Positions 1 to 13,000 of a stretch of DNA of 64,000 nt are shown here, one piece after another. The stretch covers positions 32,993,378 through 33,057,377 of the forward strand of contig OX359248.1 in assembly GCA_947179485.1 (NCBI GenBank), read 5' to 3'. The position numbers and the translations under genes are program-made. Within the stretch, counting starts at the first letter, position 1. Each line of letters opens with the position of its first letter. The notes under the pieces were generated by a model that searched no databases, was not told where the DNA came from, and saw only the letters and a list, made by a program, of their open reading frames with translations. The stretch is from Allacma fusca (Eukaryota; Arthropoda; Collembola; Symphypleona; Sminthuridae).

Positions 1-3000
1 GCGAGCAGGCTGTAACTATCACTCTAATTTCTTAGGATTCATTATTACTCATTCACTTTCAGTGCTCTCATAGGATATCAATGGAATAATGATAAAATGG
101 TTCCAGGGTGTAATTGTCCATAAAATATATACACCCTTATAAATAGGAAAGACAGGAATGACACCCTAAAATCTCAAACATTTACTGTCCATGTAACGTC
201 ATTCAAATTGTCTTAAGATCCCATTGTGTGTAGGCTATTTCAGGACGGTGCTTAAGAAATTTACCCTTGAGTGTAGCAGTTCCATAAATAATTTACATTG
301 AGTCCGAACTGATTATTAACCCTAATAATAAAATTATTCTACCAGCTTTACAAAAATAATATTAAATTTTTATTCTAGAAAAAATCCCTCCAGTAACTTA
401 AACGGGAGTTTTGCCTTCTCTGCTTGTCAATGAGTAATGATTTATTATGGTTGGAAGGGGAACTGACTGAGAATAGATATTTTGCATTTCTATGATTTAT
501 GATACTGACTTGAAGGAAACTCTGGGTGATGACTAATTATCACATGTAATTTATGAATGGGCAGTAAAAACGTCATTTGAGGGGAGGTTTACTATAATTG
601 TCAAACGTTTCTTCAAATCAATATTTACGAGAGAGTCAGCAATATAATTTTATTTATAGTCTATTTGTCTTTAGAAATAACTGCTTTTCTCCTGGTGGGA
701 TGCAATTAGCCATTTATTGTAATTTGAGGCTTCGAACGCTGGGTGTATTGTCTATGTGAACAATATTTCCCATTTGAGAAATATGTAGTTCCGTCAACGC
801 TCTGTATTTTCACAGCCATAACTTATCCTTCTCGGAAGGTACTTACTTTGCCCTGGGATTGGAAATCTTTTTTCAATCCCGCAATAAAATGTTTTCGCTA
901 TTCTAGGAAAGCCGCACATTCCCATTTGGGGGAATCCGCATCCAAGCATAGATTTATGATGTCAGGAGAATCATCATCCTCGCAGCCATTTATTTTTTAT
1001 AAGAGAAATATATGTTTCCTGCCCAGAACTTAAATCCGACACAAAAGGAAAAGCCTATAGTTACACACACAACGAGTCAGCAGCCGCTGAAAAAAAAACA
1101 GGAAGACTGAATTATTACCTGAATTAATACAACGCAGATGAATTTACATAGCATAGCTTGGATTTTAGGAAGAGCTAGCAATTAAAATTGTTCTACTCTT
1201 CAGTATTTCTCTGGTAATGACTACTCTTTGTACTTGCTTTGTCAGAAGGTAAAAATAAACAGACGTGTCACCCGAAGCCCTATTAGAAGAGATGTCATTA
1301 AATCCAGTGAGCGAAATTCCTTGTTGGCTACAAACACGCGAATGTTTAGTGTTATAGCTAGGCCCTTGTTTTTTTCCTACTGCCGCCATGGAAAGAATAT
1401 GAAGATGTACCTACGTCTATTGTACAGATCATACTGGTTGCCAAAAATAAACCTTGTAAATATTTTACGTAATATCCGTTCTCCTTAAACATCATAACTC
1501 TGGGTGATAAAAAGTTCCGCTTTTAAAGTATCATCACCTATTAACATTAACACGATGTTGTCACTCCTCTGTCGTAAACTTGTCCGTGTATATACACATA
1601 AATGGTTTTACCGATGGACATAAATTGCAAGTGAGTGTCAACAAGGTTCTAGGAAAATTTTTAATGCTTTGCTTATAACTAATGAGAGAAGAGGAAAAAT
1701 GTATATTTTTGCTAAGAAATGAGTAATTATTTTTCCAAATACTATTACAAATATATTTCAATGCAAAGTGATTTGGCCGTAATAATGGGAATTTTGCTCT
1801 TTATTATTTATCCAAGGATATTTGAAGGATATTTTTAAGTAAATTTCCAAATCAATCAAAAAATTACAGTGGCGTTGCTGAATAAAGTTTTTCTTCCTCC
1901 TGTTGTAGAATTGGTTAAAGTGGAATTTTTGGAGGGATCACCCATCCTTTCTGAGGTTCACAAGAAAAAGTTACTACAGTAGTATAAAAATGCCTCCCAG
2001 GAATGAGGTCAGATAAAGATTCAAGAGGAAATAATTCGTTCAGGAGAGAATCTACTCTCTTAATCCGAATCCCTTCAGTCATCTTATCATATGGTTCGGG
2101 ACATTAGGAAAGCATAAAATGACAGCTAGTGGGTTCCTCTGCCAGAAAAATGCATATTTGGGGAGTATCGATTGAAGTGGTAAACCGCACGGCCTCCCCT
2201 ATATTTGAGAATATGTACATTTGTGAGGAGAAAAAATTGAAAAATTCCTCCCACTAAAACTTAGGCCGGTGTGAAATTCGATTGGAACTGAGGCGGAAAG
2301 TGTCGATGAAAGTGGCAGCTTTCAGTAAATAAATGTCATTTGGATGAAAACCTGCCAGAACCATAATTCTCTTCATCCCTCCACTTTCTCCCTTTTACTT
2401 CACTTCCCTGTACTTTTGTCTCCCTCCATTGGATCAGAAGAAAAGCCCTTACTTACTCTGAGCTATAGGTTGGTTCCGACTGACATTGAGAACCTTCACA
2501 GGCACCAGGCTCCAAGGACACAGTTATAACTCAAAAGGAGCTGTTGACAAAAACAATACTATGGATTATCTATTGACTGAATTAGAACCACCAGGGCTGT
2601 TCCGACAGCCAAGACATTCTCATGTTCACAACCAGCAAACAGAAGTATTAACTTGTCTTCAGAGTAAGTTGTTCCCAACGCCATTCCGCAGTTTCCTCCG
2701 CTGCCCCTGCACATTACATATACATACATACATATGGTATAAAGATACATATACCTAAGGTAATTTGTATTATGCTTCCGAAACTCCTTGGAAACAAAGT
2801 TACTTCCTTGGGGTTTAAGATTTTCCCTAAGATTTTCTTTAGTTTTGATTGGATTCCTTTGACAAAGCCAGGATGAATGCCCCCACGTGTACCTTATGTC
2901 TAATCCGGATTGAACGGATCTTAACTCCACTCTCTAGGAAATACATAAATGTTATACAGTCGTATAACTAGAAATCTAATCAGGAAATCACATTGAGAGA

Positions 3001-4377
3001 AAATTGAGCTATAATACTCAAGTCGGAATCTGGTACGTCTAAAACATACACATAAGAAAGGCATACAACTCCATTCAACTCAGAGTCAATACGATTTTTA
3101 GACATTCTGACGTATTTTTGTATTCAGCTCTTACTCACGGGCAGTACCTACACATGTACGACTTCCATAGGTTGAAATTCCTATGCACGCACGTACATAT
3201 GCACAATGGTATCCATCACTGTGGGGTTTACACAGGAAAGCAAAGCATTACCCGCACTCCAAGAAGTAAATGTATGCAACCCAAATTGACGTCATTCGAA
3301 CCCAAAAAAGCTTACTCCTGATCAGTATCTACATCTTTTATACCAACAACGTTAGGAGTAAAGACCCTACCCGTACATACATATATGTTTATAAGGCTTG
3401 TCCGTATATAGGTAGAGCACTTATTATAGCAGAACTCATACTTCAAATAAGGACTAGGCCCTACAAATATACACCTCACCTATTATTCTTTCATCTACAG
3501 CTAACATTTCCCCATCCAAATGTCAAATCCTTACAAAGCCTCCACTCTCATAATATTTCCTCTGACTGTCTCCTCCCGGGTTTCCCGTATCTATATAGAT
3601 AGATACCCCTTCCATGCATATCTACTTTTGACACTCCGGAATTTTCCCCAGCACCCAAGCATAACGACACTTCCCTCTTGGCCAAATACATCCAGAAACT
3701 CCTGAGCTTGGGGATGGTTGTTATGTGAAAGTGGCATGAAAATTGTTATGTGTATTGTGTACAAGACCCAAGACATACAAATATGAAAGCACCTCTAATC
3801 GAAATCTTTTTCCGTTAAGTTATCGACATGTGAACGACCATTCATCAGGCTGTCATTTGAGAGAAAGTGGAGCACTGATACCCATACATAGCATAGGATC
3901 ACCACCCAACTCACACACTTTGTCTTTATAGAGGAAATCCCTAATGCCCCTATCGTTAACTTGAATTTTCTTCTCTCGTGGAAAAAGTAAAAGGTCCTGT
4001 CTCGCAAATAAAAAGTTACTCAACCAATCCCTATACGAGGCATGTATGTACATAAATCAATTCCAAAACTATCCTCCGTGTACGTGTGATATTGTTACAG
4101 TCTCAACCCTCCCATTTGTACATACTACGCTTCTAAAACTTACTCCCATGCTCAAGAGCTACTTTTATTTTAGACAGTTTCAAAATTTTCAGATTTCTCT
4201 CCCCTCCCCCCCCACCTCTTTTTTCTCATATGAACATAAACTTTTACATCAAAGCTTAAAGTGAAACTAAAATATTAAAATTGCTGAAGAGTCTCAAAGC
4301 TCAATACCGAAATGGGATTACGTTTGAAAAGCACATTTTGTATTAAACACTGCCATTACTAATAATGAGTAAACACA

Positions 4378-4378
<1 letters not shown>

Positions 4379-4428
<50 letters not shown>
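4379..4428. repeat. (GA)n microsatellite
   Basis: About 24 perfect GA units on the + strand, the longest uninterrupted GA tract in the window. Confidence 0.95.
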
Positions 4429-4432
<4 letters not shown>

Positions 4433-5312
4433 AGAGTAAATAGCTTAACCTATAAATCATTCTACCTATCCTCAGCACTACAGAAGTTGTGGTTGGGAGC
4501 GATAGGAGCATACGTAGGTTCTGTCGATGGCTCGGAACTTATGGATCAAAGCCGGGAAATTTTTCCCGATAATTATGTGTACCTATAGATATGTAAGTAT
4601 ATGTAATCCTTGTGGTGATTCTCTTTGACATGCATCCCCATGATTAAATAAAGCACGGTTTCTTTCCCCCCCCCCAGAAAGTTTGTTTCTTTTAAGCTTT
4701 TGCTCTATGGTGAAAGGACTGAGCTCTGCTCTTACAGTTCCGTGCTTTCCTCTTCTGTATAGAAAAAGAAGCTTTTCCCTTGAACGGAGTAAATGCTCGT
4801 GGAGAGAGATGGTATTAACTTATGCGTCAAGTTCAGAATTTTGAGTGAAACTGCCTTAAACATTTACGACCGGTCCAGGGATGTACATATGTAGTCCCAT
4901 GCACAAAGTACACGAATCTGTTCACTTTTCCCAGCAGCCTTTCCTCATATCTTACATGAGACTCAAAGTTAATTTGGATTTTCCCTAATAGCCTTTTACA
5001 GCCCTAGCCTTTGGACACGGCCAGGAAACTTTTCCTTTTAGTCTGTCTTCACTATTTAATTGGAACTAAACAGGTCCCGGCTGAGGGGTTGGAGAGAGAG
5101 AGAGAGATGAGAGAGAAATCCCTCCGAAGTCTGGAAGTTACAGGGAAACTATAAAAGGGACCGTTAAATTGACCAGCATGGAGAGAGTATTTAAAGTTAC
5201 TGAGAGAAAATGGAAAGTATTAGCCAAATAGCTCAATTAGTAGTACCATAAAGCGTGGCAAGGGTCCAATTTAGGCTCCATTCCTTGTGATAAAAAGTTC
5301 TTCCGGATGTAA

Positions 5313-5336
5313 TGTGTGTGTGTGTGTGTGTGTGTG
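5313..5336. repeat. (TG)n microsatellite
   Basis: Twelve TG units. Confidence 0.9.
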
Positions 5337-8300
5337 GTGTCTTATACCAACACAAGGAGTAGTATATTTAACCAAATTTCCCCTGAAAATTGTAAAATGA
5401 GACCTCGTCCTCCACTCTGGACTATAAAGTAGGACTTGCAAATGTGAAATGACGGGTGATAATTTTTGAGACCGTATGCCAAAAAAAAGAAGAAAAAAGA
5501 AAAAAGGGGGCCGAGCGTAAACATGGTTCAAGTTTCACAAGCCTTTAGTAAATTGGAGTTTTCAGCAGTTCCTCTTGGTAATCCCGAGGAGACGCGTGCT
5601 TTACATGTAAAACACTTTGTTCTTTTTCTCGCTACAATCTCAAACTCGTCTCAAATTGCCATGATTCGCTCCTTGATTCCTCCCTTAATTAAGGTACATG
5701 CCATGGCCACACTGACTATGTCGAGATACACACACATGTACACCCCATACTAGGTCCGTAAGTGATGGGAAGGCGAAACCCATAGATTTCCCTCAGTGTC
5801 GGACTATAATATAATAACGCACATATGCATTATTCAAGGATCTATCGGTCGGCCCAGCTCCGTGTGGGATCCACACTGAGTGAGACCGAAGCGCTAGACC
5901 AAGTAAAAGTGCATCCTTAATGCATATACAGATACTTGAAAGTTAGGAGGTTCCACCGACGCGTAAAAAACTACAAGTAGTGGTTTCGTATATAAATATG
6001 TAACATGCTGTGTGGATATGTAATTACATTAGATACATACATATGTAACTAAGTGGGATCTGTCCATAAGATATAATCCTTTCGGAGAATCATAGGGGGG
6101 AGAGGAACTCTTGCCAAAGATAAATATCGTGGAGAATTCATTGTTATTTTAACTAAAGTACCCTCAAAGAACCCTGAAGCCAAATAGTAATTCAATGTAA
6201 AAGAAAAAGTTTCTTTCTCCTCCCTTCCTATCTCCTCTCCCTTCACGTTATAAAGCTCTCCGCTACTTCCTATCTATTCTAGTATATATAGATAAATATA
6301 TAGATATGTATACCTACACATGTACATATATATCTTACACGTATTAATTTCCAGGAAGGGAAAAAACAGGACGAATGGAATTCCTTCACTAATCTCGTAA
6401 AGCTTCCTAATGGGTTTGCTGACATTGAGATGCTCCAATTAAGAGATTCTCCCTTAATTGGTTTACAGTCAGAGTTTATAGAGAGTGAGGGAGCTACCTA
6501 CTTATATTTCCCAAATTCTAATGCATGGGCTTCTCCACTGAGTGTGTGAGATAAAATTTCCCCGGGATGTTCTCCCCACAAACATGTCACATTAAATTTC
6601 CCCGTATGTTTCCCCCAGATCCGTCTGATTATAGCTACTTAAAAGAGTATTAGAAAATCCTTGTGACATGGAACACACTCAACATTTAGTAAGATTCCCA
6701 TTGGAATGTTGGATTTTGTAAAAATTGGGATTTAATTGCATTAATTATATTGTAAACAGATAATTCATAAGTACACAGGCAGAAGCTATGTATGCATGTA
6801 CGTATTGTATTTTAATTAGATTAAATAATCAATGCGGACGCACGTCACATAACCAACGTGTGGGCTTTGCTAGTAACAACCCTGGGGCAGAGAAGTTGAC
6901 AGCACAAGATGCAGCAAGTGTAATTTCCGAGAGGGAAGAGAAAGTTTGTCACATGGAAAAAAAACTAAGGAAGTTACTTTCCTACTTTTATACCTGGGTT
7001 GCATATTCTCCACATATGTAATTATGTAGTCTGAATAGTAGTAGAATGTCCTGAAATCACAACTAGATAAAGAATTGCTTTTCTGGAACAATTATTCATG
7101 AGGAAATTGGAACATCGGGAAAAAATCTTCTCGGACTCGCACGTATGTATCTATGTAGACCCAAACATATGTATGTATCTACATACGTGCAAAGCTAACC
7201 CTAGCTTTCCCTTCCACTCACTTTCGCCACTCACTCTCGCCCTCCTGTAACACACTGTATTAAAAATGGAGAGGAAAGATGTAGGTCGATAGTGTGTAAA
7301 GGACGTACATAGCTAGTAGGGGAGTCGGAAATAAAAAATTTTCGAAATAATAATGGAAAAGAAGGAACCTTGTTGTTTCCGCCACAAAAAATACCTCGGC
7401 TTGGGAACTTATCTAATTCGGGAATGCTACAACTATGGATGTACCTATGTTTCTGGAGGTGGAGAGGGACCCTACACATTTGTACCTGCACCTATCTTGA
7501 GGTCATAAAACTTTAATAATCTCATCCTACATTTCCTCCGTGCTGTTCCTCATCCTTCAGTAAGCACCCTGCAATACTTCAGTGCACACATACTGATTGT
7601 GAGAGGCTCAGTCAGCCAGTATTCGACTACATACATGGCTGGCCCAGTAAAGTAAAGTCAAAAATTGCATCTCCTCGGCTAGAAATAGAAATGAGTAGCT
7701 AGTGCTCTGTTGTTGTAGCTTCTTGTAATAACTTCAAATTTCAAGGGCTGCTCCAAATTTATGCTGATGGGCTACTCCAAATATATCTTGAATGACTAGA
7801 CCAAATGTTACCCAGTGAAAGTACATGGGGCCACATTCATACATACATACATACATACATATATATGTACTATGTACATATCAAATTTAATACCCACTGT
7901 TGACGGACCCGTCCTCCCAAAGGCTCTCCTCCCCGCAATCATGACCAAATGGAATTTTCTATTCATATACAGCCTTCGGATATGGTTTAGGCCAAAAAAT
8001 TGGCTACATAATTCCAGCGGAGATATAAATATTTATGGAACTGTACCGTCCCTTATTTACAATCAAATAACAGGGAGAGGAAAGTGTATTGAGGATAATA
8101 TAATCTGAACTACAAGGACGATATCACGTTTTCCCATCAACTTTAAATATCCCAGATCTAAGAAATCCTCCATCCCTATACACTGTATTGGTATATCTCC
8201 CGTGACCTGATTTAGCTCTCCCCGCAGCTATGTATGCATCTATAGATAGATACTCGTATAGATCCCAAACTGCATTACATTTAAGCACGTCCATTTGAAA

Positions 8301-8566
8301 AGACCCCGTCCCTCGCTCCACTCCCCATACTATACTATTCAAAACAAAAAATCTTTCGGAAAGAAAGCAATGCAATCTATGAAGCTGGAGAGAGCATTAT
8401 TAAAATTGTATTCCCAACTGCATCAGGAGGAATTTGACTATATATGGAACTTCAAAAGAATTGAGGGCAAGTAAAGTTTTACCTATAGGGGAAAAAAAAT
8501 GTTCCTTAAAATGTGCTAAAACCTCCACAGCTTACCTCTTTTATCTATAACACTCTACTCCACACA

Positions 8567-8616
8567 TACTCTGCCCTATTTGTATAATTATTATTGTATG
8601 AATATAGGGCAGAGTA
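8567..8616. repeat. Perfect inverted repeat, 13-base arms
   Basis: Arms tactctgccctat (8567-8579) and its exact reverse complement (8604-8616) flank a 24-base AT-rich loop. Confidence 0.85.
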
Positions 8617-9329
8617 GAATATCTATGGGTGCAGTGGAGCATCCCCCTGTTTTCGCATATCCAAACTTTTGTATTAGTAAGCAACCTCACATTATATACT
8701 AAACAGATTGAAAATGCCAAGCCAGGAGCACAACTCAATCCTTCTCAGATACGGCGCATCAAGTTTACCATGAGAAAATTTCGATTTGAGAAGGTATCCT
8801 GATGGTCCTCACAGTTGTTATGGTTATGACATACATTCAGTGTCTCTTTTATAAACGTGCAACCAACTGACTGACTTGGTCTGGCCATAACATTTTTTTT
8901 CCTGGGCTTCTTCCTAGGCCTAGGACTGTAGTAATCTTCATACTGTAGATGTAACTAGCTACCTTCCTCCATACCAGGATTGTATTACATTACACAACCG
9001 GGAGTATACATATATAGATACACGTAGGTTTTCCTGTGTATGTACAGTAATATTATCTACAGGAGTGGAGTAGTAGGTATGTATAAATATAGGAAGCTTG
9101 AGGCAGAGAAACTACATAACTAAATAAGGATGCTGGGGTAGGTTCCACGTGAGTACATATCTTCCCCATGGAGTATGGATGAGAAGGACGAAAGTTACCG
9201 AAAAGTTGTCGAGGAGGGAACGCATGAGTGGAGGACGACGAAACGAAACCGAATCAGCTTCGGAGAATATTGAAACTTTATGGAACTCTCTCATATGACT
9301 AGATAGCTAGAGGAAGACAGTGGAAAAAA

Positions 9330-9348
9330 GAGAGAGAGAGAGAGAGAG

Positions 9349-9383
<35 letters not shown>
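9330..9383. repeat. (GA)n microsatellite, interrupted
   Basis: Two GA runs separated by a short A run. Confidence 0.9.
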
Positions 9384-9384
<1 letters not shown>

Positions 9385-10020
9385 GGAGAAAGATAGAAAT
9401 GCAAAAAAACGGCTGACACTTTCTTGAGCATGTCTCCAAGTAAATCCTTTCAGTTTCACCATATAGTACTCTATCAAACTGGCCCATTTAGACACATTTT
9501 CAATTTACTCTGTCGTACTGGTATACATGTGACTTATTACACACTTCTGAGATAGGTAGGACCCCCTGACATACTAATACTTGGACACATCCGACGGACC
9601 AATTCCTTTAAGCTACTTTCTCCACACTGATACCTGCTCGCCTGCCTTGAGAGTGTGTGTGTCTGGAAGCAGTATAAAGCACAGAGAGGATTTCGCATAC
9701 ATGACATATCAGAAGATAGATACATAGAGGAGATACAGATATCTAGATACATCTAGCCTACTGTGTAGAGTCGGGGAACGCATTACATAAATTTGGGACG
9801 GTATGACCAAAACACACGTCAAATATGTAGTAGTACAGGGTTCCATACGCAGTACACATGTCTCTCCTCACGCTTTATAACAGATCATGCTTCATACCAC
9901 AAGCTTATTTCCACTAACGTCTTCTCTCTCACGACCCCCGTCTCTGCACATTGTTCACCGAGAAGACACTATATACTCCGGGACTCCTTCCTCTAGAGCC
10001 TTGTGTATACACTCTACACG

Positions 10021-10031
10021 GAGAGAGAGAG

Positions 10032-10065
<34 letters not shown>
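10021..10065. repeat. (GA)n microsatellite, interrupted
   Basis: GA run broken once by ACTG. Confidence 0.9.
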
Positions 10066-10067
<2 letters not shown>

Positions 10068-13000
10068 TCTTGTGCGAGTGCGGTTTCGATTTCCCTTGAA
10101 ATACCAAAATATAAAGTGGAGTGTGAAAGAGAGTGAGCGCGGGGAATGTACTAAGGCAGAGTTCTATAGGTCATAGGATTCCAATTGAATTCAGTCAAGT
10201 ATAAGGGACACACTGGACTACGGAATGATATCAGTACACAAAAGAGAGAAGAACCAGGAACAAGGTTTCATCTCACCTGTGTATCTCCTCCACTCCAACG
10301 ATACTGGTGTTTACATTTCGTGCTCCGGCTAAGCTTCATTTTTTTCCCTGTCGAAACCATTTTTATCAGTCTCGGTTGAAGGGGGGGGGGGAAAAAACAA
10401 CATAACAATAGTATTTTTCTTGAGTCTCCTCCCGCTCTCCCATATGTACCATTATACTGGTTGGAGTAACTAGTAGAAACCTCAATAGTAGTGTTTTCTA
10501 ATGGACCGTACGTGATTTTGGAGCGGATACGCTCTTGAATGGAGTACACAAGTACACTGTGAAAAATGTGAGGACGTTCCGATCAGGAGATACCGCTGGA
10601 ATCATAATGTTCAAGGAAAACATCCCATGAAATTCTATTACGGAACTCTCTTCACTCTCGTATAAAAAGTGCTTTATGTAGCTGCACTTTTAGTGGCTGT
10701 ACATATTCTAATCGGTACTTACAGAGGAACCGACAGGGTAAAATAAATTCAAGACAGTTGAAAGGTTATCTACCTTTAATATCTTGACTGTATATATCTA
10801 TGCCTATGTATAGAATATATACGGAGAAGAATTTTTTTTTTCGTACCTCGGAGGTGACAGGTGCGTACTATATCAATTGATACTCATTTACATTTTCCTG
10901 AGTAATTCAGCCGACGGGATTGAACTTGTGAGGATTATACTAATCCCATACATGGGGAAAAATGGATAGGTAACAAATTTATATTATTATCCCGAGGATT
11001 TCCCTTCCGTTCCAAAACACCATCGGCAATAAACTTTGTGACAGTGAATAAAGAGGAGAAAAGAAAGGGAGAAAGGGAAATTGCTCTGCATTCAAAGAGC
11101 CTGGGCTTCTTTCACATGCTACAATAGCATTCCATGCAAACGTCGTCTAACAATGTGAGATTCCGGACCGAGTGAATCAATTCAAAAGAACATTCCACGT
11201 TCTCACATCGTTAATGATATCCACAGGAGTTCACCTGAGTTCCGTCGTTTGTTCAGACTTTTCTTTTGGTCGTTCCACTTTCTCCACAGGGCAATCCATT
11301 GCAATAAAGAGGAACATCACCTGTCCTTGGGGTCTTCAGTTTTTGAATTTCAAGTAAGCCCAGAGATTTTTTTTTACTACCTCTTTAGTCCACTCTGAGC
11401 CTTCCCTGTGAGAAACATATGACAGGTTTAAAAGGTTCCCAGTCATTTTTCACTCCCAATCTTCCCGTCCCCATTGTCCCATCTGTACTGAGTTTCATAA
11501 TCCAGATTTGTGATAGATTCCGAGAACTACAAAAGGAACAGGAACTATACAGTCTCCTTCTATAGGATATATCTAGATACTTGTAGGATGTACGATAGTG
11601 TATCTATCTCGTCCCATGCATTTGGAAATATGAATTCAATTTCTGGAATGGGAGAGAGATTTAGGGAATCTTACAAATGCTAATTCAACAGCAAACACCT
11701 GCTAGGATCCGACGCGGGTGTAAAATCCGAGTGTCATGTAATAGTGCCATTAGGAGGTGGGCCTACTATTTGTTCAACATTAGATGTACATACGTATATC
11801 TCTACACGTCTCGTTCTCACAAATCACGAACCAATTAGCTGGCCTGATGGCTTAAAATAACAAGAAGAGAATTTCGTGGGGGGAAGAAATTCTCCATGGA
11901 ATATAATTATTACTACTGTATAGAGTACTATACAGTAACTACTCAAGGCGGAGAGTAAAATTACTTACATTATAGAACCATTACAAGAGCTGTTTGCAGA
12001 ACTCGGCCAGGGGCAAGGATCAGAGAGTAGCCCTAAGTGAAGGAATTCCCAGTAAAAAAATTACAGTGTTTATGGTAAACTAGGGATTCCTTGAAATGAA
12101 AAATGCAGAGTGTTTGGAAAACAGAAGGTCATTGTAAGCGGTTCTGTTTTCTAGGTCCTCGGAATCTACGAACGTTATTACACATAACAGCAGTATTTAC
12201 AGTAGTTTAGAAGGTAACCCAAGGTTTCAGTTTTCCTGGCAAACATCATCATACCCAGAGAGAAATCATACGCACTTTGTTTTGTATTTTTTTTTGAGGA
12301 GCTTTGAAGCAATCTGACTTCCGCTACTTGCCCAGAACCCTGTGGCTATGTACTTGTAAAATATGCACGTTAAGGTCAGGCTCGGAATCGATTACAGTAA
12401 TTACTTATTTTCAATGTAAAATCCAGACAGGTTTTGAGGTAGCAGCTTGTTGGAATGTATGTACCTACTTCCAAAAAAGCCTAATGTCAATGTCAGAGTC
12501 TCCGATGCTCGGAAGGCTTGGGAACCCCGAGAACCCAACACTACCGCTCCAACCAAATTAAGATGAGGGTTATTGCGAAAACCAAGACTCGCATTCGGAA
12601 TCACGAAGCCATACTTTAGTTGAAGGTCGGGGGAAATTTATGGAAGACAGGAGCACGCAAAATTCAAATCAGTTTTCACATTTGTGTACGCTCCGAGGAA
12701 ATGAAAAATATTTGGGCTTCAGTCCGACCGACAACATATGTAAAGTTGGTTGTAGAACCAGACAGTCAACAGGGGATATTCACACGTATGGCATAGAGGA
12801 GGAACAACATTCACTTTATTTTCCATTTTATGACAGTGACTACCGCAGTTGTTCCTTATTTTTCCAAGGGACGTAGCAGAAGAGGCTGGGGAAAACCGCT
12901 TACTATTCTCCAGGAGCGGCTCCTCCGGTTTGTTATTTCTGACAGTTGCTTCGTTGACGGAAAGTGATACTCCGGGGCTTATTGCATTTTTGTCTCTATC

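Noticed and set aside
2559..2930. 123-codon minus-strand frame
   Set aside because: Length alone is not unusual in 64 kb; composition is mixed with no signal, domain or start context in favour.
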